This document shows positions 23,796 through 31,055 of a stretch of 31,055 nt of DNA, piece by piece. The notes beneath the pieces are model-generated. The model saw only the letters and a program-made list of their open reading frames with translations, had not been told where the DNA came from and searched no databases. Origin of the DNA: an uncultured Acidobacteriota bacterium (GTDB lineage Bacteria > Acidobacteriota > Terriglobia > UBA7540). Where the stretch lies: the NCBI GenBank assembly GCA_937900045.1, contig CALCEB010000121.1, positions 1 to 31,055 on the forward strand, read 5' to 3'. Every line of letters begins with the position of its first letter. Within the stretch, counting starts at the first letter, position 1. The translations under genes were made by a program, and so were the position numbers.

Positions 23796-24887
23796 ATGCT
23801 TGCGCGGACCGTTTCCATGGAAGACTTCAAGATCGAGATCCCAACCACGACGGCGGCTTCCGCTAGTTTGAAAATCCTGGCCGCTGCGGCGGTATTGGGA
23901 TTCATCTACCTGGCCAGTTCCATCCTCATCGCCATCACCTGCTCGATCCTCATCGCTTTCATGCTCGAGCCGGGAGTAGAACTGTTGGAGCGTCTGCGTC
24001 TGCCGCGCTGGCTGGGTTCGCTGGTGATGGTGCTGATCGCCTTGGGCCTAATTTACGTCGTCATTTACCTGGCCTATGCCCGCTTCGTGGCGTTTCTAGC
24101 AGCTTTGCCTCAACTGGCCATCCGAGTAAAGGATCTCGCCACCCATCTTGAGGCGCTGATCAGGAACTTCCGGGACAGCGCCACGATTATGTTGCCCGCA
24201 AATGCCCCGTCTTCTGGAACCACGGTGCGGCTGCGGGAAGAATCACCCTGGCTTCAGTTCTTGTTGCGCGGGATTGGCTCGATTTATACCTTCACCATCA
24301 CCGTGACATTCATTCCTTTCCTGGTCTTCTTCATGCTCACGTCGAAAGACCAACTCATGCACAGCACGCTGCGCTTCTTCCCGCTGGAACGCCGCCACCA
24401 TGCCAAGAAGGTCATCGAGGCCATCAGCCGGATGCTTCGCCGCTATGTGTTCGGCAACATCCTGGTGGCGCTGATTTCCGCCGCCGCTATCACTCCCATA
24501 TTTGGCCTGATCGGCTTGCGCTACGCTCTCGTGCTCGGCCCGCTCGCCGCAGTTCTGAATTTAATTCCTTACCTGGGGGTTCCGCTGGCCGTATTGCCAC
24601 CTGCGCTCATCGCCCTGATGGAATTTGAACATGCGGGCCCACTAATCGCGGTTCTGATTACGGTGATTGTGGTTCACTTCTTCACCGCCAACATGCTCAC
24701 ACCCTTGCTTGTGGGTAGCCGGGTGCACCTGAATGCCTTGAGCGTCACACTTTCCGTGATGCTGGGTGGCTGGCTCTGGGGAGGATTTGGCTTGCTGCTA
24801 GCTGTACCCATCATAGCGGCGCTGAAAGCTGCTTGCGACAACGTGGAGTCTTTGAAGCCGCTCGGTGATTGGTTGGGCGGAGACTAA
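23796..24887 (+). CDS. AI-2E family transporter (PerM/TqsA-like permease)
   Basis: A 363-residue inner-membrane protein with about seven to eight transmembrane segments. They form the AI-2E layout: two N-terminal helices, a soluble loop (about 105-150) and a C-terminal helical bundle. Family motifs include LNLIPYLGVPLAVLPP and a late HFFTANMLTPLLVGSRVHLN...GGWLWGGFGLLLAVP. Members export varied small molecules, sometimes sodium-coupled, and the substrate here is unknown. The start is uncertain: the ATG at 23796 and the ATG at 23817 both lack a clear ribosome site. Spacing of about 90 bp from the DUF190 gene leaves cotranscription open. Confidence 0.9.
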   Translation: MLARTVSMEDFKIEIPTTTAASASLKILAAAAVLGFIYLASSILIAITCSILIAFMLEPGVELLERLRLPRWLGSLVMVLIALGLIYVVIYLAYARFVAFLAALPQLAIRVKDLATHLEALIRNFRDSATIMLPANAPSSGTTVRLREESPWLQFLLRGIGSIYTFTITVTFIPFLVFFMLTSKDQLMHSTLRFFPLERRHHAKKVIEAISRMLRRYVFGNILVALISAAAITPIFGLIGLRYALVLGPLAAVLNLIPYLGVPLAVLPPALIALMEFEHAGPLIAVLITVIVVHFFTANMLTPLLVGSRVHLNALSVTLSVMLGGWLWGGFGLLLAVPIIAALKAACDNVESLKPLGDWLGGD

Positions 24888-24909
24888 AACGGCATAGCGG
24901 TTCTCGTGC

Positions 24910-25022
24910 AGTGTGCTGTAGGGGCGCTCTTTGAGCGCTGGAAGCCGTTAAGGGTCGAAGTTCGGCGCTCCCTTCCAGGGCAGGCTCCGAGCGCTGCTTC
25001 AGCAAACAAACTGAGACACTAC
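24910..25022. repeat. BIME-like palindromic repeat, family 1, copy 5
   Basis: GCTGTAGGGGCGCTCTTTGAGCGC on the left and CCGAGCGCTGCTTCAGCAAAC on the right. The right edge AAACTGAGACACTA is the inverse of the TAGTGTCTCAGTTT edge of copies 2 and 3. This shows the element ends at that sequence and has terminal inverted repeats. Confidence 0.8.
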
Positions 25023-25104
25023 CAACCGCTCGCTTTGATTGCTTTCATTCACGGGCCAGGGTATGATGGCGGGCGCGCGGGAAACGGGCCAAAACTCTAA
25101 CGGG

Positions 25105-25260
25105 CTGCTGAAGAACGCCACATTGTCATGCTGAACGCAGCAATGCATCCCGGCATGGCACCAAAAGAAATGCCAGAGATCCCTTCGCGGAGTTTACCCT
25201 GAGCGGATTGCCGGAATGCTTCGCTGCGCTCAGACTGACAGCGAAGGGTTCTGGATGATA
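25105..25260. repeat. Possible degenerate dispersed repeat before the esterase gene
   Basis: The sequence CATTGTCATGCTGAACGCAGC...TTCGCTGCGCTCAGACTGACAGCGAAGG resembles a TTCTGAGCGCAGCGAAG-type dispersed repeat that I recall from Acidobacteria-like contigs. There is no ORF and no promoter pair. The call is by resemblance only. Confidence 0.3.
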
Positions 25261-25367
25261 GGTCCGTAACGTTTTGTAACCACTGCACATGCGAAGTGAG
25301 GCCGGAAAGGCGGTGAGTCCGCTCCATCTCAAAACCTGACGGGCAGAGGTCACGAAAATCCTTGGGT

Positions 25368-26084
25368 ATGAATCGGGAATATCACAGGTTCTACAGCCAT
25401 CAATTACAACGGGACATGGAGTTTCTGGCTTTCGGCCACGGCGGAGTTCCCTTGCTGGTGTTTCCCACCTCCTGTGGACGCTTTTACGATTATGAGGACC
25501 GGGGCATGATTGCCGCCGTTGCCCACAAGTTCGAGGGTGGCCAGATTCAGGCTTTCTGTGTGGATAGCGTAGATGCGGAAAGCTGGTATAACAAAAGCAT
25601 CCACCCGCGGGATCGAGTCCTCCGCCACCTGCAATACGAGCAATACCTGATTCAGGAAATGATTCCGTTCATCCGTTCGCGCAACCACTCGCCGGAGCTG
25701 GTGCTCACCGGGTGCAGTTTCGGCGGGTACCACACCATGAATTTTTCCCTGCGGCACCCGGAATTGGTGACTCATGCCGTGAGCATGGGAGGGGCTTTTG
25801 ACATCCACCAGTTCCTGAACGGATATTATGACGAGGATTGCTATTTTAATTGCCCGCCGGATTATCTGGCGAATCTCAAGAACGATTGGTATCTCAACCG
25901 CTTCGGGAGCCATTTGAAGATCGTTCTGGCCACGGGCGAGACCGACATTTGCCTGGGAGAAAACCGGCGGCTGTCGCAAATTCTGAGTGATAAGCACATT
26001 CCACATTGGCTCGATGTGTGGGGAGACGGCACGGGCCACGACTGGCCCTGGTGGCAGCGGATGGCCGTAAAGTTCTGGGGATAG
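25368..26084 (+). CDS. Esterase family alpha/beta hydrolase
   Basis: A 238-residue cytoplasmic hydrolase of the esterase D-like group. The nucleophile elbow GCSFGG carries Ser117, a likely acid is Asp193 in TGETDICLG, and the likely base is His224 in GTGHDWPWW, giving a complete triad. Aromatic residues are unusually abundant near the N-terminus (YHRFYSH, GRFYDYED). The start is set at the ATG (25368); a TTG two codons earlier would sit nearer a GAGGT. It heads a same-strand group with an ATP-grasp enzyme, a GCS2-type ligase and an M29 peptidase, so it may hydrolyse or transfer an ester or amide intermediate of that pathway. Confidence 0.88.
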   Translation: MNREYHRFYSHQLQRDMEFLAFGHGGVPLLVFPTSCGRFYDYEDRGMIAAVAHKFEGGQIQAFCVDSVDAESWYNKSIHPRDRVLRHLQYEQYLIQEMIPFIRSRNHSPELVLTGCSFGGYHTMNFSLRHPELVTHAVSMGGAFDIHQFLNGYYDEDCYFNCPPDYLANLKNDWYLNRFGSHLKIVLATGETDICLGENRRLSQILSDKHIPHWLDVWGDGTGHDWPWWQRMAVKFWG

Positions 26085-26094
26085 GGCACGGCAA

Positions 26095-26172
26095 CAGACG
26101 TAGCAGTGGCGCTCTCACTGCCGAAATGATCCGAAAAACAGAACCGGCGGCGAGGACACCGCCGCTACTGCG
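26095..26172. repeat. REP-like inverted repeat between the esterase and ATP-grasp genes
   Basis: GTAGCAGTGGCGCTCTCACTGCC on one side and GGCGGCGAGGACACCGCCGCTACTGC on the other form two hairpins with inverted GTAGC/GCTAC ends. It resembles family 1 in plan but not in core sequence. It sits inside a likely operon. Confidence 0.65.
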
Positions 26173-26207
26173 GAAGAGCTGGAAGTTTGAGCAAGGGGGT
26201 ACGGGCT

Positions 26208-27167
26208 ATGCACAAAATCGGCATCATTTTCGGCATGGAAGACACATTTCCGTGGGCGCTCATTGAGCGTATCAATTCCCTTCGCCCGGAAGGAATCATC
26301 GCGGAAGCGGTGAAGCTGGGCGGCGTGCGCATGGCCGGGTCCAGCGGTTATCGCGTCCTGATTGACCGCATCTCCCACGACATTCCCTTTTACCGGGCCT
26401 ATCTAAAGAACGCCGCGCTCACCGGGACGCTGGTGATCAACAATCCATTCTGGTGGAGCGCCGATGATAAGTTCTTCAATTACGCTCTGGCTTCAAAGAT
26501 CGGCGTGGCCGTGCCGCGCACTGTGATCCTGCCCCACAAGACCCACCCGCCGGGCACCACAGAAAAGTCTATGCGGAATTTGATGTACCCCTTGAATTGG
26601 GAAGAGATATTCAGCTACGTCGGTTTCCCAGCCTTCCTGAAGCCCTTCAGCGGCGGAGGCTGGAAGAGCGTTTATAAGGTTCACAATCCCGAAGAGTTTT
26701 TCAGCGCCTATAACGAAACCGGCGATTTGTGCATGACCTTGCAGCAGGGCATCGAATTCGACCAGTATTTCCGCTGTTACGTGGTTGGTCAGGAAAAAGT
26801 GCATGTCATGCGCTACGATCCTCGCCAGCCGCACCAAGGGCGCTACGTCAAGAACCCTCCACCCGTTGAGCCCCGGCTACTCGAGCGCGTGGTGGGCGAC
26901 GCTTTGAAGCTTTGCCGCGCTCTTGGTTACGATTTGAACACCGTCGAGTTTGCCGTCGAAGGCGGAATCCCGTATGCCATCGACTTCCTGAACCCGGCCC
27001 CGGACGCCGACCTGCACTCGGTGGGACCTGAGAATTTCGAGTGGATTGTGCAATCGGTGGCGGACCTTGCGGTGAAGAAGGCGCTTAGCAACGAACAACC
27101 ATTATGTGAGTACCGTTGGAGTCTATTCCTGCAGGGATCAACCGGGGCCGCAGTCGCAACCTCGTAA
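26208..27167 (+). CDS. ATP-grasp domain ligase (RimK-like)
   Basis: A 319-residue cytoplasmic enzyme expected to activate a carboxylate as acyl phosphate and join it to an amine or thiol. The ATP-grasp fold is seen in FPAFLKPFSGGGWKSV (ATP-binding Lys and glycine loop), QGIEFDQYFRCYVVG, and NTVEFAVEGGIPYAIDFLNPAPDAD, which holds the metal-binding Glu, Asp and Asn. An N-terminal pre-grasp domain opens with KIGIIFGMEDTFPWALI. AAGGGGG about 10 bases upstream supports the ATG at 26208; an upstream TTG would overlap it. The substrate is unknown. Context with a GCS2-type ligase and a peptidase suggests a modified amino acid or short peptide. Confidence 0.88.
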   Translation: MHKIGIIFGMEDTFPWALIERINSLRPEGIIAEAVKLGGVRMAGSSGYRVLIDRISHDIPFYRAYLKNAALTGTLVINNPFWWSADDKFFNYALASKIGVAVPRTVILPHKTHPPGTTEKSMRNLMYPLNWEEIFSYVGFPAFLKPFSGGGWKSVYKVHNPEEFFSAYNETGDLCMTLQQGIEFDQYFRCYVVGQEKVHVMRYDPRQPHQGRYVKNPPPVEPRLLERVVGDALKLCRALGYDLNTVEFAVEGGIPYAIDFLNPAPDADLHSVGPENFEWIVQSVADLAVKKALSNEQPLCEYRWSLFLQGSTGAAVATS

Positions 27168-27390
27168 TGTGGGAGGCCGGCTTCGACCGGTCACCTTTCC
27201 TTTCCAACAAAGCAGCCTACCGCGGTGAAGCGCGGCACTACAATCCGCCCTGCCTTCCCCCAGCCATTGACCCTGTCGAAAATGCGAAGCAAAGACCTAC
27301 CGTTTGCACTAAACTAAGTCAAGCCTCAACCTTGAACTGGGGACTCGGGCGGCCCCGCAGCAGAGGTTCAAGGATGCTGGAGTGTGGATC

Positions 27391-28530
27391 ATGAAACCCT
27401 CCTTTACCATCGGTATTGAAGAAGAATATCAGGCCATCGATCCTGTTACGCGAGACCTGCGGTCTCACATTCAGTCGGAAATCATCGAGAAAGGCAAAAT
27501 GCTGTTGAAGGAGCAAGTGAAGCCGGAGATGCACCAGTCGGTGATTGAGGTGGGAACTGGCGTTTGCGGCAACATTCGGGAAGCGAAGGAAGAGATCAAG
27601 GGCTTACGCCGGAAGATCGTTGAGCTTGCTCGGGAAAACGGCCTGCGCATGGCCGCCGCCGCCACCCATCCCTTCGCGGATTGGCGTTCCCAGGAGATTT
27701 ATCCTGACGAGCGCTATCACGCCATCGTCGAGGACATGCAACAGGTGGCGCGTGCCAATCTGATCTTCGGATTGCACGTGCACATTGGCGTGGAGGACCG
27801 CGAGGCTGCGATCCACCTGATGAACGCCGCACGCTACTTCCTGCCTCACATCCTGGCGCTTTCCACCAACTCACCCTTCTGGGCGGGGCTGGATACGGGC
27901 TTGAAATCTTATCGCTGCAAGGTGTTTGATAAGTTTCCACGCACCAATATTCCGGACTATTTTCCGAGCTGGGGAGAATATGAGCGGTTCGTCAGCATCC
28001 TCATCCACACGCACTGCATTGACAACGCCAAGAAAATTTGGTGGGACATCCGTCCCCATCCGTTCTTCAACACTCTTGAATTCCGCATTTGCGACATTCC
28101 CATGCGCGTCGAGGAGACGGTTTCCCTGGCCGCCCTGATCCAGGCCACTGTCGCCAAGCTCTACAAGCTTTACGCCGCCAACACCGGATTCCGCCTCTAT
28201 CGCCGCGCCTTGATTATGGAGAACAAATGGCGCGCCGCCCGTTACGGACTGGACGGAAAACTCATCGATTTTGGCAAGGAAATCGAAGTGCCATTGCGCG
28301 ACCTGATGGAGGAGTATTTAATCCTGGTGGATGACGTACTGGATGAACTCGGCAGCCGCGAAGAGGTGAATGGGATTCGAAAAATTCTGGAGAGAGGTTC
28401 CGGCGCAGATCGCCAGCTTCGGGTCTACCGTGAAACCGGAGATTTCAAAAAAGTCGTCGATTACATCATCGAAGAAACCGAAGCGGGGCTCTTTGAGTCT
28501 CATCAGATGGAGGTCAGGGCAGGACAATGA
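27391..28530 (+). CDS. Carboxylate-amine ligase, glutamate-cysteine ligase 2 (YbdK-like) family
   Basis: A 379-residue cytoplasmic enzyme of the GCS2 family, which forms gamma-glutamyl-type amides using ATP. The N-terminal metal/ATP motif TIGIEEEYQ is at 6-14. FGLHVHIGVEDRE and the WWDIRPHPFFNTLEFRICD segment are characteristic. YbdK itself has only weak glutamate-cysteine ligase activity, so the natural substrate here is open. The ATG at 27391 has GGAG 8-9 bases upstream; a GTG three codons earlier is less likely. It overlaps the downstream M29 gene by four bases (ATGA), so the two are translationally coupled. A 220-bp gap without features precedes it. Confidence 0.92.
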   Translation: MKPSFTIGIEEEYQAIDPVTRDLRSHIQSEIIEKGKMLLKEQVKPEMHQSVIEVGTGVCGNIREAKEEIKGLRRKIVELARENGLRMAAAATHPFADWRSQEIYPDERYHAIVEDMQQVARANLIFGLHVHIGVEDREAAIHLMNAARYFLPHILALSTNSPFWAGLDTGLKSYRCKVFDKFPRTNIPDYFPSWGEYERFVSILIHTHCIDNAKKIWWDIRPHPFFNTLEFRICDIPMRVEETVSLAALIQATVAKLYKLYAANTGFRLYRRALIMENKWRAARYGLDGKLIDFGKEIEVPLRDLMEEYLILVDDVLDELGSREEVNGIRKILERGSGADRQLRVYRETGDFKKVVDYIIEETEAGLFESHQMEVRAGQ

Positions 28531-29552
28531 AGAATCCCCTGGAGGGAATCGCACTCAACCCGGAGCTTACCGAAGGCGCGCGGAACGCCATTGGTGTTTG
28601 CCTTCGTGTGAAACCGGAAGAGCGGGTGACGCTGATCACCGACGAAACCACAAAGCAAATTGCCGCCAGCCTTGCCGGTGAGATTACAGCGGCGGGTTCT
28701 TCCTTCCACACGTTTCTTCTGGAGGAGCTTGCGCCTCGTCCGCTGAAGGCTATGCCGCAGCCGGTGCTGGACGATCTTGAAACCTGCCAGGTGAGCATTT
28801 TTGCGGCGCAGGCTTTGCAAAACGAGCTTTACTCGCGCATGCAGTTGACGGAAGTGGTGAACCGCCGCAAGCTTCGCCATGCCCACATGGTGAATATCAA
28901 TCGGCAGATCATGATGGAAGGCATGAGGGCTGATTTTTTGAAGGTTGATGAGATCAGCCGCCGCGTTTGGGAGCTCGCCAGCTCGGCTCGAACCATCTAC
29001 GCCACTACCGCCGCGGGAACTGACCTGCGGGGCGAATTCAATCCCAATTTCCGGTGGCTTAAGACCAGCGGAATTATCAGCCAGGAAAAGTGGGGCAACT
29101 TGCCGGGCGGCGAAGTGTTCACCGCGCCGGAAAGCGTGGATGGTACCCTCGTGGTGGATGGCGTGGTAGGTGATTACCTTTGTTCCAAGTTCGGCAGTCT
29201 TCATGATGCGCCGCTGACCCTGACCATCCAGAAGGGCCGCTTGCAGGAAGTTCACAGCCAAAATCGTGAGCTGGAAGATGATTTCTGGCGCTATACCCAT
29301 ACCGATGAGAACAGTGACCGAGTCGGCGAGTTCGCCATCGGTACCAACGTCGCCCTGCGCGAAGTGATCGGGCATATCCTGCAGGATGAAAAACTCCCTG
29401 GCTTGCACATTGCTTTCGGCAATCCTTACGGTGAACACACCGGCGCGCAGTGGTATTCCTCAACCCACATTGACGTGGTCGGGACGCGCTTCAACATCTG
29501 GGTGGACGGCCGGCAGATCATGAGCCAGGGGCAGTTCTTGCAACCGTTATGA
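28527..29552 (+). CDS. M29 family metallo-aminopeptidase (AmpS/PepS-like)
   Basis: A 341-residue cytoplasmic peptidase removing N-terminal residues with two bound metal ions. The family ligands appear complete: Glu196 in NLPGGEVFTAPE, Glu268 in VGEFAIGTN, His294 in GLHIAFGNPYGEHTG, and His314 and Asp316 in SSTHIDVV. It is slightly shorter than the ~400-residue typical members because the N-terminal domain is trimmed. Its ATG overlaps the stop of the GCS2-type ligase. Direct coupling of a ligase to a peptidase suggests that it processes or recycles the ligase product. Confidence 0.92.
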   Translation: MKNPLEGIALNPELTEGARNAIGVCLRVKPEERVTLITDETTKQIAASLAGEITAAGSSFHTFLLEELAPRPLKAMPQPVLDDLETCQVSIFAAQALQNELYSRMQLTEVVNRRKLRHAHMVNINRQIMMEGMRADFLKVDEISRRVWELASSARTIYATTAAGTDLRGEFNPNFRWLKTSGIISQEKWGNLPGGEVFTAPESVDGTLVVDGVVGDYLCSKFGSLHDAPLTLTIQKGRLQEVHSQNRELEDDFWRYTHTDENSDRVGEFAIGTNVALREVIGHILQDEKLPGLHIAFGNPYGEHTGAQWYSSTHIDVVGTRFNIWVDGRQIMSQGQFLQPL

Positions 29553-29591
29553 GGCTCATCATTAATTCCAAAACAATGAAAGGAATCTACC

Positions 29592-30110
29592 ATGCAAGCT
29601 GAAAACGATCTAGGAAAGCGCCGCAAGGCGGCGCTGGCCACGCCCAGCGATCTTGGACCCGAGGCCATCCAGAACCTCACAGGAGCCCTCAATGCGCTCC
29701 TGGCGGACGTTTTTGCGCTTTATCTGAAGACAAAAAACTTTCACTGGCACATCAGCGGACCGCACTTTCGAGACTACCACCTGCTGCTCGACGAGCAGGC
29801 TGGCCAAATATTTGCGATCACGGATGACATCGCGGAGCGGGTTCGCAAAATCGGCGGAACCACGCTGCGCTCCATCGGGCATGTCGCCCGTCTTCAGCGC
29901 CTGGCGGACAACGACGCTGACTATGTTGACCCGCTCGATATGCTGAGCGAACTGCGCGAAGACAACAAGGCCTTGCTTGTCAGCATGCGCGAAGTCCATA
30001 ACCTGTGTGACGAGGAGAACGACGTCGCCACGGCAAGTCTCCTGGAGAATTGGATTGACGAAGCTCAACGCCGCGTCTGGTTCCTGTTCGAGACGAGCCG
30101 GCGTCAATAA
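29592..30110 (+). CDS. dps: Dps family DNA-binding ferritin-like protein
   Basis: A 172-residue protein that assembles into a 12-mer shell, stores iron and limits hydroxyl radicals. The inter-subunit ferroxidase site is intact: His51 and His63 from KNFHWHISGPHFRDYH, Asp67, Asp78 and Glu82 in TDDIAER. The N-terminal tail is long with a KRRK patch, which in other Dps proteins aids DNA binding. AAAGGAA lies about seven bases before the ATG. It follows the M29 gene by 39 bp, so it may be read from the same transcript, though Dps genes usually have stress promoters of their own. Confidence 0.95.
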   Translation: MQAENDLGKRRKAALATPSDLGPEAIQNLTGALNALLADVFALYLKTKNFHWHISGPHFRDYHLLLDEQAGQIFAITDDIAERVRKIGGTTLRSIGHVARLQRLADNDADYVDPLDMLSELREDNKALLVSMREVHNLCDEENDVATASLLENWIDEAQRRVWFLFETSRRQ

Positions 30111-30429
30111 CTGGTGCGAACCGAATCGAGTCTTATATTGAGGATGCCGGCCGTTGGGTGGGATGGGGGGCCGCTGTGATCCTGTGCGTAGCCTATCGCG
30201 GAGCGCACGCATCCAGGATCACGGATACTTTGCGGGCGATAGTCAGGCGGGCGAAGGGACGAACTTCCCACCCAAGCTCACAAAAAACATTCTGCAACAC
30301 GGTCCACGTTTTGCAACTCATTATTCTGACGTCCTCGATTGCGGTTTTCCATACCGGGAAGCCATGTCTCCTGAAAGCAAAATGGCCGCGATCACTCGCG
30401 GCCATCTCGAAAGGAACCGAACGCCCTTC
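30111..30429. other. Spacer with an interrupted inverted repeat after dps
   Basis: TGATCCTG and TGCG (about 30176-30189) pair with CGCA and CAGGATCA (about 30208-30226) to give an imperfect hairpin that may terminate the dps transcript, though no T-tract follows. Small ORFs on both strands lack ribosome sites and family motifs. The right end holds the minus-strand terminator described separately. Confidence 0.4.
30382..30405 (-). terminator. Rho-independent terminator of the small minus-strand gene
   Basis: ATGGCCGCGA-TCAC-TCGCGGCCAT is a perfect 10-bp stem with a four-base loop. On the minus strand it is followed by TTTTGCTTT. It lies 25 bp past the stop at 30430. Its core stem is identical to that at 30677-30698. 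Confidence 0.8.
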
Positions 30430-30647
30430 CTACACACATCGATGTTCGTACCTGACAATCACGTCCGGCAATCCTTCCGACGCAGCGTGTGCAAGCTCAA
30501 TGGTTTCGTAAGGTCCGTGCCAGCGAGCGTGGCGCGGATCGTAACCTCCGGCGCGGCCCTGACCGTCATTGCAATGTCCGCACGTACCGCGATGGATTAC
30601 TGCCTTATGTGGACCATCTGCCCGTTCTCGTAGACATAGAAGCTCAT
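30430..30647 (-). pseudogene. Small Cys/His-rich conserved protein, frameshifted
   Basis: An excellent ribosome site (GGGGAGG, five bases before the ATG at 30647) starts MSFYVYENGQMVH, but that frame stops three codons later. The neighbouring frame then continues KAVIHRGTCGHCNDGQG...RWHGPYETIELA...HRC to a stop at 30430. Joined, they give about 72 residues resembling a family of small uncharacterised proteins that begin MxFYVYENW and carry an HRGxCxxCNDG motif, recalled from memory. The 218-nt span is one base short of 73 codons, consistent with a single-base deletion near 30607-30612. CxxC and His residues suggest metal binding. It could be a sequencing error, a true pseudogene, or programmed frameshifting, though no slippery heptamer is seen. 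Confidence 0.6.
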
Positions 30648-30676
30648 CGATACCTCCCCACCCTGCAAAAGCAAAA

Positions 30677-30698
30677 AGGCCGCGAATGCTCGCGGCCT
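30677..30698 (-). terminator. Rho-independent terminator downstream of 16S rRNA
   Basis: AGGCCGCGA-ATGC-TCGCGGCCT is a perfect 9-bp stem. On the minus strand it is followed by TTTTTGCTTTTGC. It lies about 180 bp past the 16S 3' end and just before the small gene's ribosome site. It therefore appears to end the 16S transcript before any 23S gene. Confidence 0.8.
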
Positions 30699-30877
30699 CT
30701 TTCCAACTTATCAGATCTCGAATTAAAAACTTGAGATTAAACAAAAACCTTGACAACTGAGTTGAGCAGCCACGCCCCCATCGGGAATCTCAAATCGAGG
30801 ATTCAAGATTTCAGAAGGGCCACTGAGCATCCGTTCCGAGCCTGTCACCCGAAGGCGACCTCGAAACCGGTTCTCTC

Positions 30878-31055
<178 letters not shown>

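Noticed and set aside
28503..29438. 311-codon minus-strand ORF
   Set aside because: Antisense to the M29 aminopeptidase with all metal ligands intact.
30193..30405. 70-codon minus-strand ORF after the small frameshifted gene
   Set aside because: It begins inside the terminator hairpin, and its product has no recognisable features.

Overview
The window looks like chromosomal DNA of a GC-rich bacterium, most likely an Acidobacteriota member. That assignment is inference: it rests on gene content, the 16S 3' end with a canonical anti-Shine-Dalgarno sequence, SD-led genes and the style of the intergenic palindromes. A tRNA-Arg(ACG) is cut by the left edge and the 3' end of a 16S rRNA gene by the right edge.

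Layout. 1-4374: tRNA-Arg, a repeat-rich spacer, then a plus-strand sugar module (TIM-barrel isomerase/epimerase, Gfo/Idh/MocA oxidoreductase, xylulokinase). 4579-10510: a minus-strand beta-oxidation cluster in the fadN-fadA-fadE order known from Bacillus, with a 517-bp regulated-looking leader before fadA. 10711-13914: a small accessory island holding a truncated adenine-methylase remnant, an orphan small ORF, an EVE-like/nuclease-like fusion, and an overlapping pair (DUF1828/DUF1829 protein plus a DUF6978-like protein). 14134-18396: secreted or lipid-anchored proteins (sialidase-like, thioredoxin-like, CAP-domain) separated by an AT-rich spacer that may hold one small regulated gene. 18673-22382: core genes pyrG, a YIP1-like membrane protein and rsmA. 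22873-23707: a fluoride riboswitch with its terminator, crcB and a DUF190 gene. 23796-24887: an AI-2E-type permease. 25368-29552: a cluster of esterase, ATP-grasp ligase, GCS2-type carboxylate-amine ligase and M29 aminopeptidase, followed by dps. 30430-31055: a frameshifted small gene between two twin terminators, then 16S rRNA.

How the genes work together. FadE, FadN and FadA supply the oxidation, hydration/dehydrogenation and thiolysis steps of fatty acid breakdown. The isomerase, oxidoreductase and xylulokinase fit pentose or polyol catabolism. CrcB exports fluoride under control of its riboswitch. The esterase/ATP-grasp/GCS2/M29 group has the enzymes to make, trim and hydrolyse an amide-linked small molecule and is the best candidate for an undescribed pathway. 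The 10.7-13.9 kb island is the best candidate for an undescribed defence unit.

Intergenic DNA is rich in palindromic repeats. One BIME-like family (about 100-115 bp) has five copies, a second family provides the stop codon of the sialidase gene, and a MITE-like element follows rsmA. The 16S gene is not followed by tRNA, 23S or 5S genes, so this rRNA locus appears unlinked.
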